NCBI RefSeq assembly: GCF_000376565.1
Contig: NZ_BARG01000094.1
Location: forward strand, 24,814-88,813
DNA length: 64,000 nt
Direction of reading: 5' to 3'
Source: Streptomyces hokutonensis
Lineage (GTDB): Bacteria; Actinomycetota; Actinomycetes; Streptomycetales; Streptomycetaceae
Shown here in pieces: positions 1 to 8,154 of the stretch. Positions within the stretch are counted from its first letter, which is position 1. Each line of letters starts with the position of its first letter. The notes under the pieces are model-generated. The model had not been told where the DNA came from. It saw only the letters and a program-made list of their open reading frames with translations, and searched no databases. A program made the position numbers and the translations under genes.

Positions 1-1240
1 GGGCGCGGGCGTCGCAGACGGCGGCGGTCGGCCCCCATACCGTCAGTACGGTCACCGACTGGACCTCGACCTCGACCGAGGTACGCGACAGCCGGGCATC
101 CAGCTCGCCCAGATCCCGGGCGGCTTCGCTGAGTGAGGCCGGCATGCCGGTGGGGCGGGCGTCGTACTGGTCGGCCTGGTCGATGAGTTCGTTCTTCTTG
201 CGCCGTACCTGCTGACGTGCCTTCTCCGCGGGCACCAGGGTGAGGTCGATGGTGTAGTCGACGGGGAAGTCCAGGGTTTCCAGCTGGGCGAAGAGATCGG
301 CGGAGTCCTGGCTGATGGTGGGCGGGCACTCGGCCAGCGCCAACTGCGCCTGGTAGCCGGTGCCTGCGTCCGTTTCGACCTGCAGCCAGCGGCGCCGGAG
401 CGGGGAAGCCGCCTTCAGCCGCCACCAGGCGTTCCGGCCCGACCGCGTTATCTGTCCGGCCCTCTTGAGGTCGTCGGTGTCGTCGAGTTCGGGGTCGATG
501 CCGCCTTCCTGGAGGCGGACCTGGCCGAGGTCGGCGTAGCTGGGGGAGTGCAGCACCCCCTCGCGGATCTGACTTCCGTACAGTTCGCTGACCTCGGACT
601 CGGCCAGCAGCGGCTCCGCGAGACCGCGGTGCAGGGCGTGCTGGATCATCCACACGACCTCCGCGGGGCGGGCGGGACGGAAGGCGATGCCGCCGGCGAG
701 CGCGGCCTGGACCCGGGAGGCCTGTTCGCGGTACGCGGTCACCTCACGCCGCGTCACGGGCGCGGCCCGCATGCCCAGCGCGGGGGCCACGTCCGCCCAC
801 ATCGCACCGAGCGACGCCGACACCTGACCGCCGGCGCCTTCGGTCTGCAGGGGTACGGCCAGCCACAGGGTGCGGTGGTGCATCTCCTGACGGTCCAGCA
901 GGTCCAGCGTGGCTTCGACGTTCTCCACCCATGGGTGTGTGCCGTCGACCGGCACGGTCTCGGCCGGCTCGATGCCCTCGATCATGCGCAGGGCGATCTC
1001 CCCCGGATCGACCTGCGCGCACAGCCCGATCAGCCGCGGCGCACCCGACAACGACCGGATCAGGTGAGTGATCTTGGCGAGTTGCTCGTCGCGGACCGCG
1101 GCGGGCACATATGTGCCCTGGACGGTCTCCTCGCTGTGGCCGCGGGCGTCCGGGCCGGGGTGCAGCCGGTAGATCGCCCACACGCTGCCGTGCGTCGACC
1201 ACACCAGGTGTCCGGAGATATGACGGACCGGCACTCTCAT
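1..1240 (-). CDS. VirB4/TraC-like conjugation ATPase, N-terminal part (runs off window)
   Basis: Reading the minus strand from the ATG at 1240 gives an open frame to the window edge (about 413 residues, no stop). It starts MRVPVRHISGHLVW and has the mixed N-terminal domain seen before the ATPase core of VirB4/TraC-type proteins, which power type IV secretion at the inner membrane. The Walker motifs would lie beyond the edge, so the assignment rests on gene order and general resemblance. The start overlaps the stop of the PrgI-like gene (ATGA), which fixes it. The order TcpC-like, small membrane protein, PrgI-like, VirB4-like matches Gram-positive conjugation modules. Confidence 0.75.
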   Translation of the reverse strand, partial: MRVPVRHISGHLVWSTHGSVWAIYRLHPGPDARGHSEETVQGTYVPAAVRDEQLAKITHLIRSLSGAPRLIGLCAQVDPGEIALRMIEGIEPAETVPVDGTHPWVENVEATLDLLDRQEMHHRTLWLAVPLQTEGAGGQVSASLGAMWADVAPALGMRAAPVTRREVTAYREQASRVQAALAGGIAFRPARPAEVVWMIQHALHRGLAEPLLAESEVSELYGSQIREGVLHSPSYADLGQVRLQEGGIDPELDDTDDLKRAGQITRSGRNAWWRLKAASPLRRRWLQVETDAGTGYQAQLALAECPPTISQDSADLFAQLETLDFPVDYTIDLTLVPAEKARQQVRRKKNELIDQADQYDARPTGMPASLSEAARDLGELDARLSRTSVEVEVQSVTVLTVWGPTAAVCDARA

Positions 1241-1818
1241 CGCGCATCCCCGTTCTGGGCGGTGAGGGTGAGTAGTTGCTGTACTCCCGAGACCGGAGGG
1301 GCCGGCGTCGGTGGGGCAGCCGGAGTCGTACGACGGCGTGGTGCCGAGCACGGTGTTGCCGGGCTACGACGACGGGGCGTCCGATCGGTGGAGGGCCGGG
1401 AGGCACGCCGTGGCGCGGGCGCCGGAGCGGGTGGGGGTGCGTCCTCGATGGTGAAGCCGCCGAGCAGCGGGTGGGGAGTACGGTCGCGGGCGGCGTGTCC
1501 GCCGATCCGTCCCCCGCGCGGCCGCCGGCCGAGCATCAGCCAGCCCAGGGCGGCCTGCATCGGGGCGCGGCCCCCGACCTTCGGCCGGCGCACCGCCCAC
1601 ACCGTCAGCAGCCAGGCCGCGATAGGGACCGGTCCCATCCACGACCACCAGCTGATGGTCTTGGCGAGGAGGAAGCCGCCTCCGACGGCGATCGTGATCT
1701 GTGCGGGTGTGTAGGGGCCGAGCGGGATCTTCCAGTCCGCGATTTTGCCCAGCACCCAGGGGTGGCGGCGGGCAGAGGTGTAGAAGCGTCCCACCCGCGC
1801 GGGAACGGCCGCGCTCAC
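1237..1818 (-). CDS. PrgI/VirB3-like membrane protein of the conjugation apparatus
   Basis: 193 residues. The N-terminal half has two adjacent hydrophobic segments (about residues 38-55 and 60-77) followed by a basic stretch, as in the PrgI/VirB3-like family that accompanies the VirB4 ATPase. The C-terminal half is a low-complexity tail rich in Pro, Ala and Arg, probably cytoplasmic and poorly conserved. It overlaps the upstream gene by four bases and the ATPase gene by four bases, so the three are very likely translationally coupled. Family assignment rests on topology and neighbours more than on a sharp motif. Confidence 0.65.
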   Translation of the reverse strand: MSAAVPARVGRFYTSARRHPWVLGKIADWKIPLGPYTPAQITIAVGGGFLLAKTISWWSWMGPVPIAAWLLTVWAVRRPKVGGRAPMQAALGWLMLGRRPRGGRIGGHAARDRTPHPLLGGFTIEDAPPPAPAPAPRRASRPSTDRTPRRRSPATPCSAPRRRTTPAAPPTPAPPVSGVQQLLTLTAQNGDAR

Positions 1819-2156
1819 AGCCAGCCCCCAACGCCCGGTGAGTGGTCACGCGAGCCCGGGAGGTCGGACCGGACGATGCCGGGGACGGCGGGTGCGCCCC
1901 TGGCCGGGTTCTTCACCTCGTCCTCGAACATGTTCGCCAGGTCGTTGCGTGAGTTGTAGAGGCCCAGCGCGATCACCATCAGCAGCAGGGCCCCGATCCC
2001 CGCCTTCAACGAGAACTTCTGGATCATGATGACGACCACCAGTACGACCAGGCCGGCCTGAAGCCCGTTGGTCGCCCAGGTCTTGAACATGGTGATCCAG
2101 CTGTTGCCGAGGTCGTTGAGCTCCCCGGCGAGCATCAGGCCGTACACCGTGTTCAC
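1815..2156 (-). CDS. small two-helix membrane protein of the conjugation operon
   Basis: I chose the GTG at 2156, which overlaps the stop of the TcpC-like gene (GTGA). This gives 113 residues starting VNTVYGLMLAGEL. Two hydrophobic segments (about residues 26-42 and 46-62) flank a short basic loop containing QKFSLKAG. The small size and position between TcpC-like and PrgI-like genes suggest a pilin or channel subunit (VirB2- or VirB6-like role), but no family motif is visible. A longer frame exists upstream but runs through the TcpC-like gene and has no support. Confidence 0.6.
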   Translation of the reverse strand: MNTVYGLMLAGELNDLGNSWITMFKTWATNGLQAGLVVLVVVIMIQKFSLKAGIGALLLMVIALGLYNSRNDLANMFEDEVKNPARGAPAVPGIVRSDLPGSRDHSPGVGGWL

Positions 2157-3085
2157 CGGGAACCCCCGTCCTGCACGGTCCCGGACTCCAGCGCGGCGAC
2201 TTCCCACCGGCCCGAGCGGGCCCTGAGCGTCAGCTCGTAGGCCAGCGGCCACCGGCCGTCCGTGTTCTGGGTGTCCACCTGTGTGAGGACATGGACCTGG
2301 GTGCCGTCGGCCGGCATGTGCTCGGCGGCCGCGGCCTGTTCGACGGCGGACACCTGCTGCACGGTGGCCTCCGTGTACGGGGCGGGGGAGACGGCCGGCA
2401 GGTTCACGCCGGGCGCAAGGTAGCGGTCGACCTCTCCGGCGCCGGTCAGGTAGGCGGCGAAGAACTCCGTGAGCGCGGACGTCAGATCACCGTCGGAGAC
2501 ACTCACCCGGTACGGCGACGCGGGCACCGTGGCCCGCCCCGGGCCGGCCACCACACCGGGGGCACCGGTCACCGTGAACGAGCCACCGGTGCTGTCCGAC
2601 ACCAGCGGGACGGCGTAGTAGCGCAACCGTCCGTCGGCGTACTGCGCAGCCACCGTGACCGACCACGCGTCGTCGGCTCGCTGCGCACTGCGCACCGCGA
2701 TGACGGACTCCGGCTTCGCCTGCGCAGCGGAGACCGGGGCGGGTAGGCCGACGTCCGGCGCGAGCGACTGCGCAAGACGGGCCTGCGCACTGGTCTCATC
2801 GCCGGCGCTGCTGCGCAGCCACGCGCCGACGAACACCTGCGCATAGCCGCCCGGATCGGCGGCGGCCCGCGTGGTGCGCACAGTGGTGGACGTGGTCGGT
2901 GTGGCGGCCTCGACGGCGGTCGGGCTGGAGGTGATGGCGAGGCCCAGGGCGATGGGGCCGGCCGCGACCGCGGTCCAGACTGCCAGGCGTGAAAGGCGCA
3001 CGCGGCGCCGCATCGCTTCGAGGCGGGCGCCTGCGGCCATCGGTGCGGCGGCCCCGCTCTCCGGAGCCTGCTTGCCAGGAGGCAT
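2153..3085 (-). CDS. TcpC/VirB8-like conjugal transfer protein
   Basis: 310 residues. There is a short cytoplasmic N-terminus, one membrane anchor at about residues 33-52 (SRLAVWTAVAAGPIALGLA), a Thr-rich linker, and two extracytoplasmic domains of about 110 residues each. This is the layout of TcpC, the VirB8-type scaffold of Gram-positive conjugation systems. The ATG at 3085 has a GGGAG ribosome site 8 bases upstream. It is the first gene of the operon 3085-1. The coding region from about 2640 to 2880 is unusually rich in TGCGCA hexamers, continuing a cluster that lies upstream. Confidence 0.75.
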   Translation of the reverse strand: MPPGKQAPESGAAAPMAAGARLEAMRRRVRLSRLAVWTAVAAGPIALGLAITSSPTAVEAATPTTSTTVRTTRAAADPGGYAQVFVGAWLRSSAGDETSAQARLAQSLAPDVGLPAPVSAAQAKPESVIAVRSAQRADDAWSVTVAAQYADGRLRYYAVPLVSDSTGGSFTVTGAPGVVAGPGRATVPASPYRVSVSDGDLTSALTEFFAAYLTGAGEVDRYLAPGVNLPAVSPAPYTEATVQQVSAVEQAAAAEHMPADGTQVHVLTQVDTQNTDGRWPLAYELTLRARSGRWEVAALESGTVQDGGSR

Positions 3086-3250
3086 GGTCGAACTCCCAGG
3101 TCAGAACGTGTACTTGCTGACTTGAGAAAACCCGCCGACCCCGACCCGACCACCGACCACGAGACCCCGACCACGGTCACGATGGGGACACGAAGCCCGT
3201 GGTCGGGGTCATGGTCGGCCCGACCACGGGCCCCACCATGGGGTGGCCGG
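3086..3250. promoter_or_regulatory. control region of the conjugation operon: array of CGACCAC/GTGGTCG sites
   Basis: The heptamer CGACCAC occurs at least four times and its complement GTGGTCG at least twice within about 100 bases, in direct and inverted arrangement. Some form palindromes such as GTCGGCCCGAC. A closely similar stretch lies at 37850-38010 in front of the replication-relaxation gene, in the same orientation to its gene. Further sites lie at 3560-3640 (GTGGTCGGCCCGACCA). Repeated sites in front of two transfer-associated genes suggest operators for a shared regulator, or part of a transfer origin. Confidence 0.65.
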
Positions 3251-3334
3251 GCAAAGGGCACCGCATCCGCCCACGGCCCCCCGGGCTGGAACTGGGTGAC
3301 CACGTGCCCCGCGGGCAACGGACCCGCAGGCCCC

Positions 3335-3540
3335 TGCGCAGACAGGTGCCGTCCGGATCTTGTGAGGCATCTACGCAGTGCGCGACCCCACCCTGCGCAG
3401 CAGAAGATCCGGAGTTCTCGCGCCGGTTGCGCAGCCGCCCCGCACGACCCGACTGAGCACGATCCTCGGCCGGTTGCGCAGCCCTATCGCGCACTGCCCG
3501 CCGAAGGCTGCGCAGTCGGATGCGCAACTGCTGCGCACCG
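3335..3540. repeat. cluster of TGCGCA palindromes
   Basis: About seven or eight copies of the self-complementary hexamer TGCGCA fall within 200 bases, several as CTGCGCAG or GTTGCGCAGCC. At the local base composition fewer than one would be expected. The same hexamer is frequent in the adjoining start of the TcpC-like gene (2640-2880). No protein-coding gene is apparent between 3250 and 3811. Binding sites for a repressor or a replication or transfer initiator are possible roles. Confidence 0.55.
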
Positions 3541-3811
3541 CGGGGGCGAAGGCGGCGTGGTCGGCCCGACCATGAGCCCGACCACGGCAGTTGGACGGCC
3601 GCGTTGCCGGATCGTGACCGGTGGTCGGGACTCATGGCCGCCGGTCCGGTCGGGGCCGGCCGATGAGCTGACGGCATGGAACACACGCACGTGCCCGGGC
3701 CTGCCGGCCCTCACGCCGGTGGGGCCCAAGCGCCCTGCCCCGGCGATGGCGCGCGGCCCGTGCCGGGGCAGCGCGGTGAGCCGTTTCGGGGCGGGGATCC
3801 GCCGTGGCGTG

Positions 3812-4027
3812 ATGGCGGCCGATCAGTTCACCCAGATCTCCAACGCGCTGTTCCGCGAGACCCGGTTGTCCTTCAAGTCCGAGGGACTGTCCGGACTGCT
3901 CTCCACACACCGGGACGGCCGGCGGACGGCCGTCGCCCGTCCCGGCGGCGGCCGCTGTGCGACCTGCGCCCGCGCCCGCGCCTGGGCCTGTGCTGTGACC
4001 GACCTGCTGGAAGGAAGCACTTCATGA
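3812..4027 (+). CDS. short protein with the N-terminus of a plasmid-type wHTH protein (truncated)
   Basis: About 71 residues from the ATG at 3812. The first 35 (MAADQFTQISNALFRETRLS, then a conserved KSEGLSGLLSTHRDG stretch) resemble the start of helix-turn-helix proteins of plasmids and phages whose opening is FxxIPNxLxRDxRLSxxAxGL. The rest is Arg/Ala-rich and unlike that family, so the gene looks truncated or frameshifted after the first helices. Its stop overlaps the next ATG (ATGA at 4024), indicating coupling. Confidence 0.5.
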   Translation: MAADQFTQISNALFRETRLSFKSEGLSGLLSTHRDGRRTAVARPGGGRCATCARARAWACAVTDLLEGSTS

Positions 4028-4887
4028 GGGACCCGCTGCGCACCACATCGCATCCGGCCGCGCCGGGCCTGCGGCCGTTCGCCGGCGATCCGGCCCGCTG
4101 GGACGCGGAACGCTCCTGTGCCCTGCACCGGGGGCGGATGGCATGCGACACCGGATCTTGCACCACTGCTGCGGAGCCGTATCTGGTGTGCGAGCGCACC
4201 GGCTGGGGCTGGCTGGCCTGGACGGTTCCCGCCGACGGCAGCATGCCTGAACGCCCCCACCACATCGGTGTTCTCCCGCCCTCGGCGACCTGGGTAGACC
4301 GTGTGGCGGCCCGTTGGCTGGCCCGGCGCCCGGCCGGCCGCATGGCCCTGCACGCGACGAGCCACGGGTCGCTGCGCTACTTTGCCGTCGCGGTGGCCGT
4401 CGTCGGATGCTTCGCCGCCATCGACGCGATCGCCCGCGGCGTCCCCCTCGGTGTTGCCGTGCCGGCGGCGCTGGTGGCCCCGCTGCTCGCCGACCATCTC
4501 CCCGACCGCCTCGACCTGCGCGCCCGGCAGCGTGTGCGGGTCGTACACGGAGCAGCGGCCACCGGATACCTGCAGCGCCTCGGTGTCCTGCACACCGGTC
4601 TCCTCCGTGCCGCCGCGGGCAGTGACCGCCACGAGCTGCGCCGCGCCGCCGGGATCGGCCGGCATCTGCTGTGGGACGCCGCCGGCCTGCTCCAGGGGCA
4701 GGACATCCGCCAGGTCTCCCCTCAGCTGATCGCCTGCGAGCGGCTGATGCTCCAACTCGCCGACCAGGTCACCCAGAACACCGAGCACACCACCCCCGAG
4801 GACGCTGCGGCCGAGGACGCGCGGGCCCACACGTCCGGGCGGACCCGTGGCCCGAATCCTCCCTGGGGCCCGGCCGGCGGCGTCTGA
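4024..4887 (+). CDS. uncharacterised membrane-associated protein
   Basis: 287 residues from the ATG at 4024, which overlaps the preceding stop and follows a GGAAG ribosome site. The N-terminal third is hydrophilic with several Cys and Trp. Two adjacent hydrophobic segments lie at about residues 117-155 (RYFAVAVAVVGCFAAIDAIA, then a second one), followed by an Arg-rich soluble region with helical character (LRRAAGIGRHLLWDAAGL). I do not recognise the family. Its place next to the conjugation control region suggests a plasmid-maintenance or transfer accessory role, which is inference only. Confidence 0.7.
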   Translation: MRDPLRTTSHPAAPGLRPFAGDPARWDAERSCALHRGRMACDTGSCTTAAEPYLVCERTGWGWLAWTVPADGSMPERPHHIGVLPPSATWVDRVAARWLARRPAGRMALHATSHGSLRYFAVAVAVVGCFAAIDAIARGVPLGVAVPAALVAPLLADHLPDRLDLRARQRVRVVHGAAATGYLQRLGVLHTGLLRAAAGSDRHELRRAAGIGRHLLWDAAGLLQGQDIRQVSPQLIACERLMLQLADQVTQNTEHTTPEDAAAEDARAHTSGRTRGPNPPWGPAGGV

Positions 4888-4936
4888 GACACCCCGGTAG
4901 GCGCACGGCACGTCATCTCTGAAGGGAACCCTCCTC

Positions 4937-5485
4937 ATGGCGCAGCCCGGATCCGGCCCGGCCGCCCGCACGGCGGACGTCTACCTGCTCTTCGCGCACG
5001 AGCCGTACTACCCCTCTCCCGGAGCCCGGGAGATCAACACCGCCGTCGTGGCCGCCGGCTCCCTGCTCCACCCGCGGGTGCTCCAGCCCGACGGAGCCCG
5101 CATCCACCGCCTCCTCACCCACGGACGGCAGCCGGGCGAGATCGTCCCGCTGTCCACCCTCACCCACGAACTGCGCGGGGGTGCCGACTGGCCGGCCGTC
5201 GGCGACTGGGAGCGCGTCACCACCGACCTGGTCCAGCTCGTCCGCTCGGGACACTGCGACGCCCTCAGCCTCGGCCTGCCCGGCATCGCGCGCGCTCTGT
5301 TGTGTTCCGGTCCGCACAGCCATGTGCGCGCCTACGACGCCGCGGCCGGCGAGTTCATCGACCACGGGCCCGGCGAGCGGGCCGCGGCGCTGGCCGACGT
5401 CGGCGTGTTCCTCGCCGTCCTCGTGGCCGAACGGGATCTGTGGCCCGGCGACGGCCTGCTCGCCCCGCTCACGGCACCTTCGTGA
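4937..5485 (+). CDS. hypothetical soluble protein
   Basis: 182 residues from the ATG at 4937, with an AAGGGA ribosome site. It is probably transcribed with the previous gene, whose stop is about 50 bases upstream. It is soluble and acidic, with the opening AARTADVYLLFAHEPYYPS and a central LVQLVRSGHCDALSLGLPG. No catalytic motif or membrane segment is visible and I do not recognise the family. Codon use is typical for the region and the frame is clean, so it is very likely a real gene. Confidence 0.7.
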   Translation: MAQPGSGPAARTADVYLLFAHEPYYPSPGAREINTAVVAAGSLLHPRVLQPDGARIHRLLTHGRQPGEIVPLSTLTHELRGGADWPAVGDWERVTTDLVQLVRSGHCDALSLGLPGIARALLCSGPHSHVRAYDAAAGEFIDHGPGERAAALADVGVFLAVLVAERDLWPGDGLLAPLTAPS

Positions 5486-5832
5486 GCTGGCAACGGAGCC
5501 GGTTTCGAAACGCGGGTGCCGTGGGCTGGCTTTCCGATCCTGATCCTCCGGCTTCTCCAACGCGCCCGTTGTCACGGGCGGTACGTGTGCCGACTCTGCC
5601 GTTCCGTGCCACCGGCACCCTCACGGTGGCTTCCTAGGCGACGGTCGGGCTCCGGGCCTACTCAGCGAGTGAACTGCCCTGGTGGTGCCGGCGGGTGACG
5701 TTCGTGCATCCCGCGGCGGGCCGCTGCTCCCTGCACCGCCGGCGGCGCGCTCGGTACGTTCTTGCGGGTGCGTGCCGCGTCTGGCGGGTCGGGCCGGTCG
5801 CACCCCCACATGCATGGCATGACGATTTCGTC
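5486..5832. other. intergenic region with a 7-bp inverted repeat
   Basis: I see no convincing gene here. Near its right end, 5818-5835 reads CATGACG-ATTT-CGTCATG, a perfect inverted repeat directly in front of the Uma2 gene. This is a plausible operator for the XRE regulator encoded downstream. Confidence 0.45.
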
Positions 5833-5847
5833 ATGTACGGTGGGGGT

Positions 5848-6426
5848 GTGACGGAGCAGAGCATTTACGGGCATCTTCGTGAGTTCCGTGAGGCCTTCGA
5901 CAAGCCTGAGCCGCTGGCCTGGCCTGAGATCAGCCATGGCCAGCTGCTGATGATGATGAGCCCGAAGAAGCAGCATCAGCTCGTTGCCCACCGCCTGCGT
6001 ACCCAGCTGGAGCCACAACTGGGTACGGACCTGGTCCTCATGCTCGAAACGGACATGGAGGATGCGGCACTGGGCATCCTGCGGGTCCCCGACCTCGTCG
6101 TGATCGACGAGGAGGAGGCCACAGCCGAGAGCGATGCCATCGACCCGCGCCGCTGCCACCTGGTGATCGAGATCGTCTCCCGGTCCAACCCGGGCAACGA
6201 CTACGAGGGCAAGCTGCGCGACTATCCGGCCATGGGGGTGCCGCACTACCTGATCGTCGACCCCCGGGACGGGACCGCTGTCCACCACTGGGCGCCGACA
6301 CGCCGCACTGGCGAACCCACGTACGACAACAGGCAGCACTACGCCTTCGGGGACACCGTCACCGTCACCGGCTGGAAGATCGACACTGCTGCTCTGCCCC
6401 GCTACAGCGCGGACGCCGGACGGTGA
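5848..6426 (+). CDS. Uma2-family protein (PD-(D/E)XK nuclease fold)
   Basis: About 192 residues from the GTG at 5848; an in-frame ATG at 5833 lies inside the inverted repeat and is a less likely start. It has the Uma2/DUF820 pattern: WPEISHGQLLMMMSP near the N-terminus, VPDLVVID around residue 85, then HLVIEIVSRS and a Lys in DYEGKLRDYPAMGVPHYLIV, giving the acidic and Lys residues of the PD-(D/E)XK fold. The family is widespread in actinomycetes and its function is unproven. The XRE gene overlaps its stop by four bases, so the pair looks like a regulated two-gene unit. Confidence 0.85.
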   Translation: MTEQSIYGHLREFREAFDKPEPLAWPEISHGQLLMMMSPKKQHQLVAHRLRTQLEPQLGTDLVLMLETDMEDAALGILRVPDLVVIDEEEATAESDAIDPRRCHLVIEIVSRSNPGNDYEGKLRDYPAMGVPHYLIVDPRDGTAVHHWAPTRRTGEPTYDNRQHYAFGDTVTVTGWKIDTAALPRYSADAGR

Positions 6427-6647
6427 ACGACACCGCCGGCCTGGTGCGGTCCTGGCGCCAGCAGCGGGGCATGTCCCAGACGCGCCTGGCCGAACTCGCG
6501 GGGACCGGGCAGGCCGCGATCTCACGCATCGAATCCGGGCGGGACCTGCCCACCCTGGCACTCCTGGACCGCATTGCCTCGGCACTGGACTGCCGGCTGA
6601 CGGTCACCTTCACGTCCGGCTCGGGGCAGACCCCGCCCCCATCCTGA
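6423..6647 (+). CDS. XRE-family helix-turn-helix regulator
   Basis: 74 residues from the GTG at 6423, overlapping the Uma2 stop (GTGA). It is a compact Cro/C1-type domain: SWRQQRGMSQTRLAELAG, then TGQAAISRIESGRDLPTL as the recognition helix region, then LLDRIASALDCRLTVTF. This size and fold are typical of antitoxin-like or autoregulatory proteins. With the inverted repeat in front of the Uma2 gene, it probably represses its own operon. Confidence 0.85.
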   Translation: MNDTAGLVRSWRQQRGMSQTRLAELAGTGQAAISRIESGRDLPTLALLDRIASALDCRLTVTFTSGSGQTPPPS

Positions 6648-6690
6648 CCAGATGATCAAAAGAGAAAGACAAGCGCGGACGCGGCTCTCG

Positions 6691-7179
6691 TCACCCTCGC
6701 AGGCTCCGTACAACGCGTGGCGGCGTACCTCCGAGGCCGGAACGCGCTGATGTGCGTATCGAGGGGTACATGACACAGAGTCCCCTGCCATGACGATTAC
6801 TGGCGTCGCCTTCGAGGGCGGCACGACCGTGGCCGGGGGAGTCGCTGTCGCCGAGGTGGCCGGTGGCGATGACGTCTCCGTCTGCGCCGTACACGGTGAC
6901 GGAGGTTCCCTCCGCGATGTCGTCGTAGCCGCCGGTCCCCGCGCAGCCGCTGCCGTTGTCGGAGGCGTCCTCGGTGAGGGCGAAGGCTCCCTCGAGGGTG
7001 AAGGTGCCGGGTCCGGTGCCGGTGGTGGCGGTGATGCCCCAGACGGCGCCCATCAGGCCGGCCCCGGCTGCCAGTCCGAGGAGGCCGGCGGCCGTGGCGC
7101 TGAGGTTTCTGCGGGGCGGCGCGGGCGGTGGGGCCGGGAGCGGTGGAGTGTCGGGCAGCGGCGGCATGGTGTCTGTCAT
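6691..7179 (-). CDS. membrane-anchored secreted protein with altered C-terminus
   Basis: 162 residues from the ATG at 7179. A Pro-rich cytoplasmic N-terminus leads to one membrane segment at about residues 28-50 (LLGLAAGAGLMGAVWGITA), followed by GSGCAGTGGYDDIAEGTSVT. This CxGxGGYxDI block is common in small actinomycete membrane proteins of unknown function. After VIATGHLGDS the sequence turns Arg/Ser-rich and no longer resembles that family, which suggests a frameshift or recombined 3' end. Function unknown. Confidence 0.6.
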   Translation of the reverse strand: MTDTMPPLPDTPPLPAPPPAPPRRNLSATAAGLLGLAAGAGLMGAVWGITATTGTGPGTFTLEGAFALTEDASDNGSGCAGTGGYDDIAEGTSVTVYGADGDVIATGHLGDSDSPGHGRAALEGDASNRHGRGLCVMYPSIRTSARSGLGGTPPRVVRSLRG

Positions 7180-7941
7180 GGTCCCCCCAGGGATGAGACG
7201 GATCGGCAGGCTATAAGCCGGTTGAAGCTGCTGACGCCTGATCAGTTGAGGATTCACCGATTCGAGGTCACGGAGCGGGACCCTCACCGCCGGGCCTTGA
7301 GACGGCCCGGCACCGGGCGGGGAAGACCAGAGGCCGGGCGTCGAAGCATCTGGCCGGTGACGAACCATCACCGCATCCGGAGCTTCGGCAACGTGACCGG
7401 TTATTCGTATCGACACCCGCTCGGAGCCTACGGCTGACCCGCAGGTGACCCTCCCGCACAGGCGGCGTGCAGCCGGGCTGCCGGATTCCGGGCACCCGCG
7501 CTGAAGGCGGGCGGGTTCCCGGTTTTGGCAGTGTCCCGGAATGCTCGCCCTGAATGGCCGGCGCACGTGCCCTGCTGCCTTATGTCAGGCCCGGGCGGAG
7601 TCCGTCGAGCACCCGGTGCTTTTCGCCTTTCCCGACCGTGCCGGCAGGGATGCGGGCGTACCGCTGGGCAGCGCGGGCTCGGGCACCTGCCCCCCCGCAC
7701 CTGCACGGTTTCAGCGTCCGCTGCCCTGACCCGGGTTGGGCGTGGGGTGCGCAGCCCGGAATGCCGGTGCCGGTCGCCTGCGGACACGGAAGGGCGGACA
7801 CCCGGCCCCATGGTGTGTTCGGGCAGGGGCGGCCCCTGTTGGCTGCTGATCGTTGGGGTGGTTGTGTCAGTGCCTGCTGCTACACCAATTCCCAGGGCTG
7901 GGGCCGCAGTTGGCGGGCCGGTGATCAAAGGGGAGGATGCA
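7180..7941. other. about 760 bases without a convincing gene
   Basis: Long open frames exist here on both strands, but they have low-complexity translations (Arg, Pro, Gly) typical of high-GC shadows. I see no strong promoter or repeat. Confidence 0.4.
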
Positions 7942-8154
7942 GTGGCGAAGCCGCCCGGGGGGTACCACGTTGTCCGCAGGCACCTCCGAAGCGGCCCGCG
8001 CCGGGGCGCGGGGAGGCTGAGCGGCTGGATGATCGCCGCGCTGATCGCCGGGGTGTGGTCGGGGAGCCGGCTCATCGGTTTCGGCGAGGCCGCCCCCGCG
8101 GCGCCGGGTGCCCCGCGGCCGGCGGTGCCCGGGTCTGCGGGCGCGGGCCGCTGA
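7942..8154 (+). CDS. small single-pass membrane protein
   Basis: About 70 residues from the GTG at 7942, which has a good GGGAGG ribosome site 6 bases upstream. One hydrophobic segment (WMIAALIAGVWSGSRLIGF) is flanked by a basic N-terminus and an Ala/Pro tail. The stop and the next start overlap as TGATG, so it is coupled to the Mrr-like gene and probably works with it or sets its expression. No family recognised. Confidence 0.55.
   Translation: MAKPPGGYHVVRRHLRSGPRRGAGRLSGWMIAALIAGVWSGSRLIGFGEAAPAAPGAPRPAVPGSAGAGR

Noticed and set aside
3086..3811. A CRISPR array, because of repeated short motifs
   Set aside because: The repeats are 6-8 bases, irregularly spaced and present in both orientations; there are no spacers and no cas genes.
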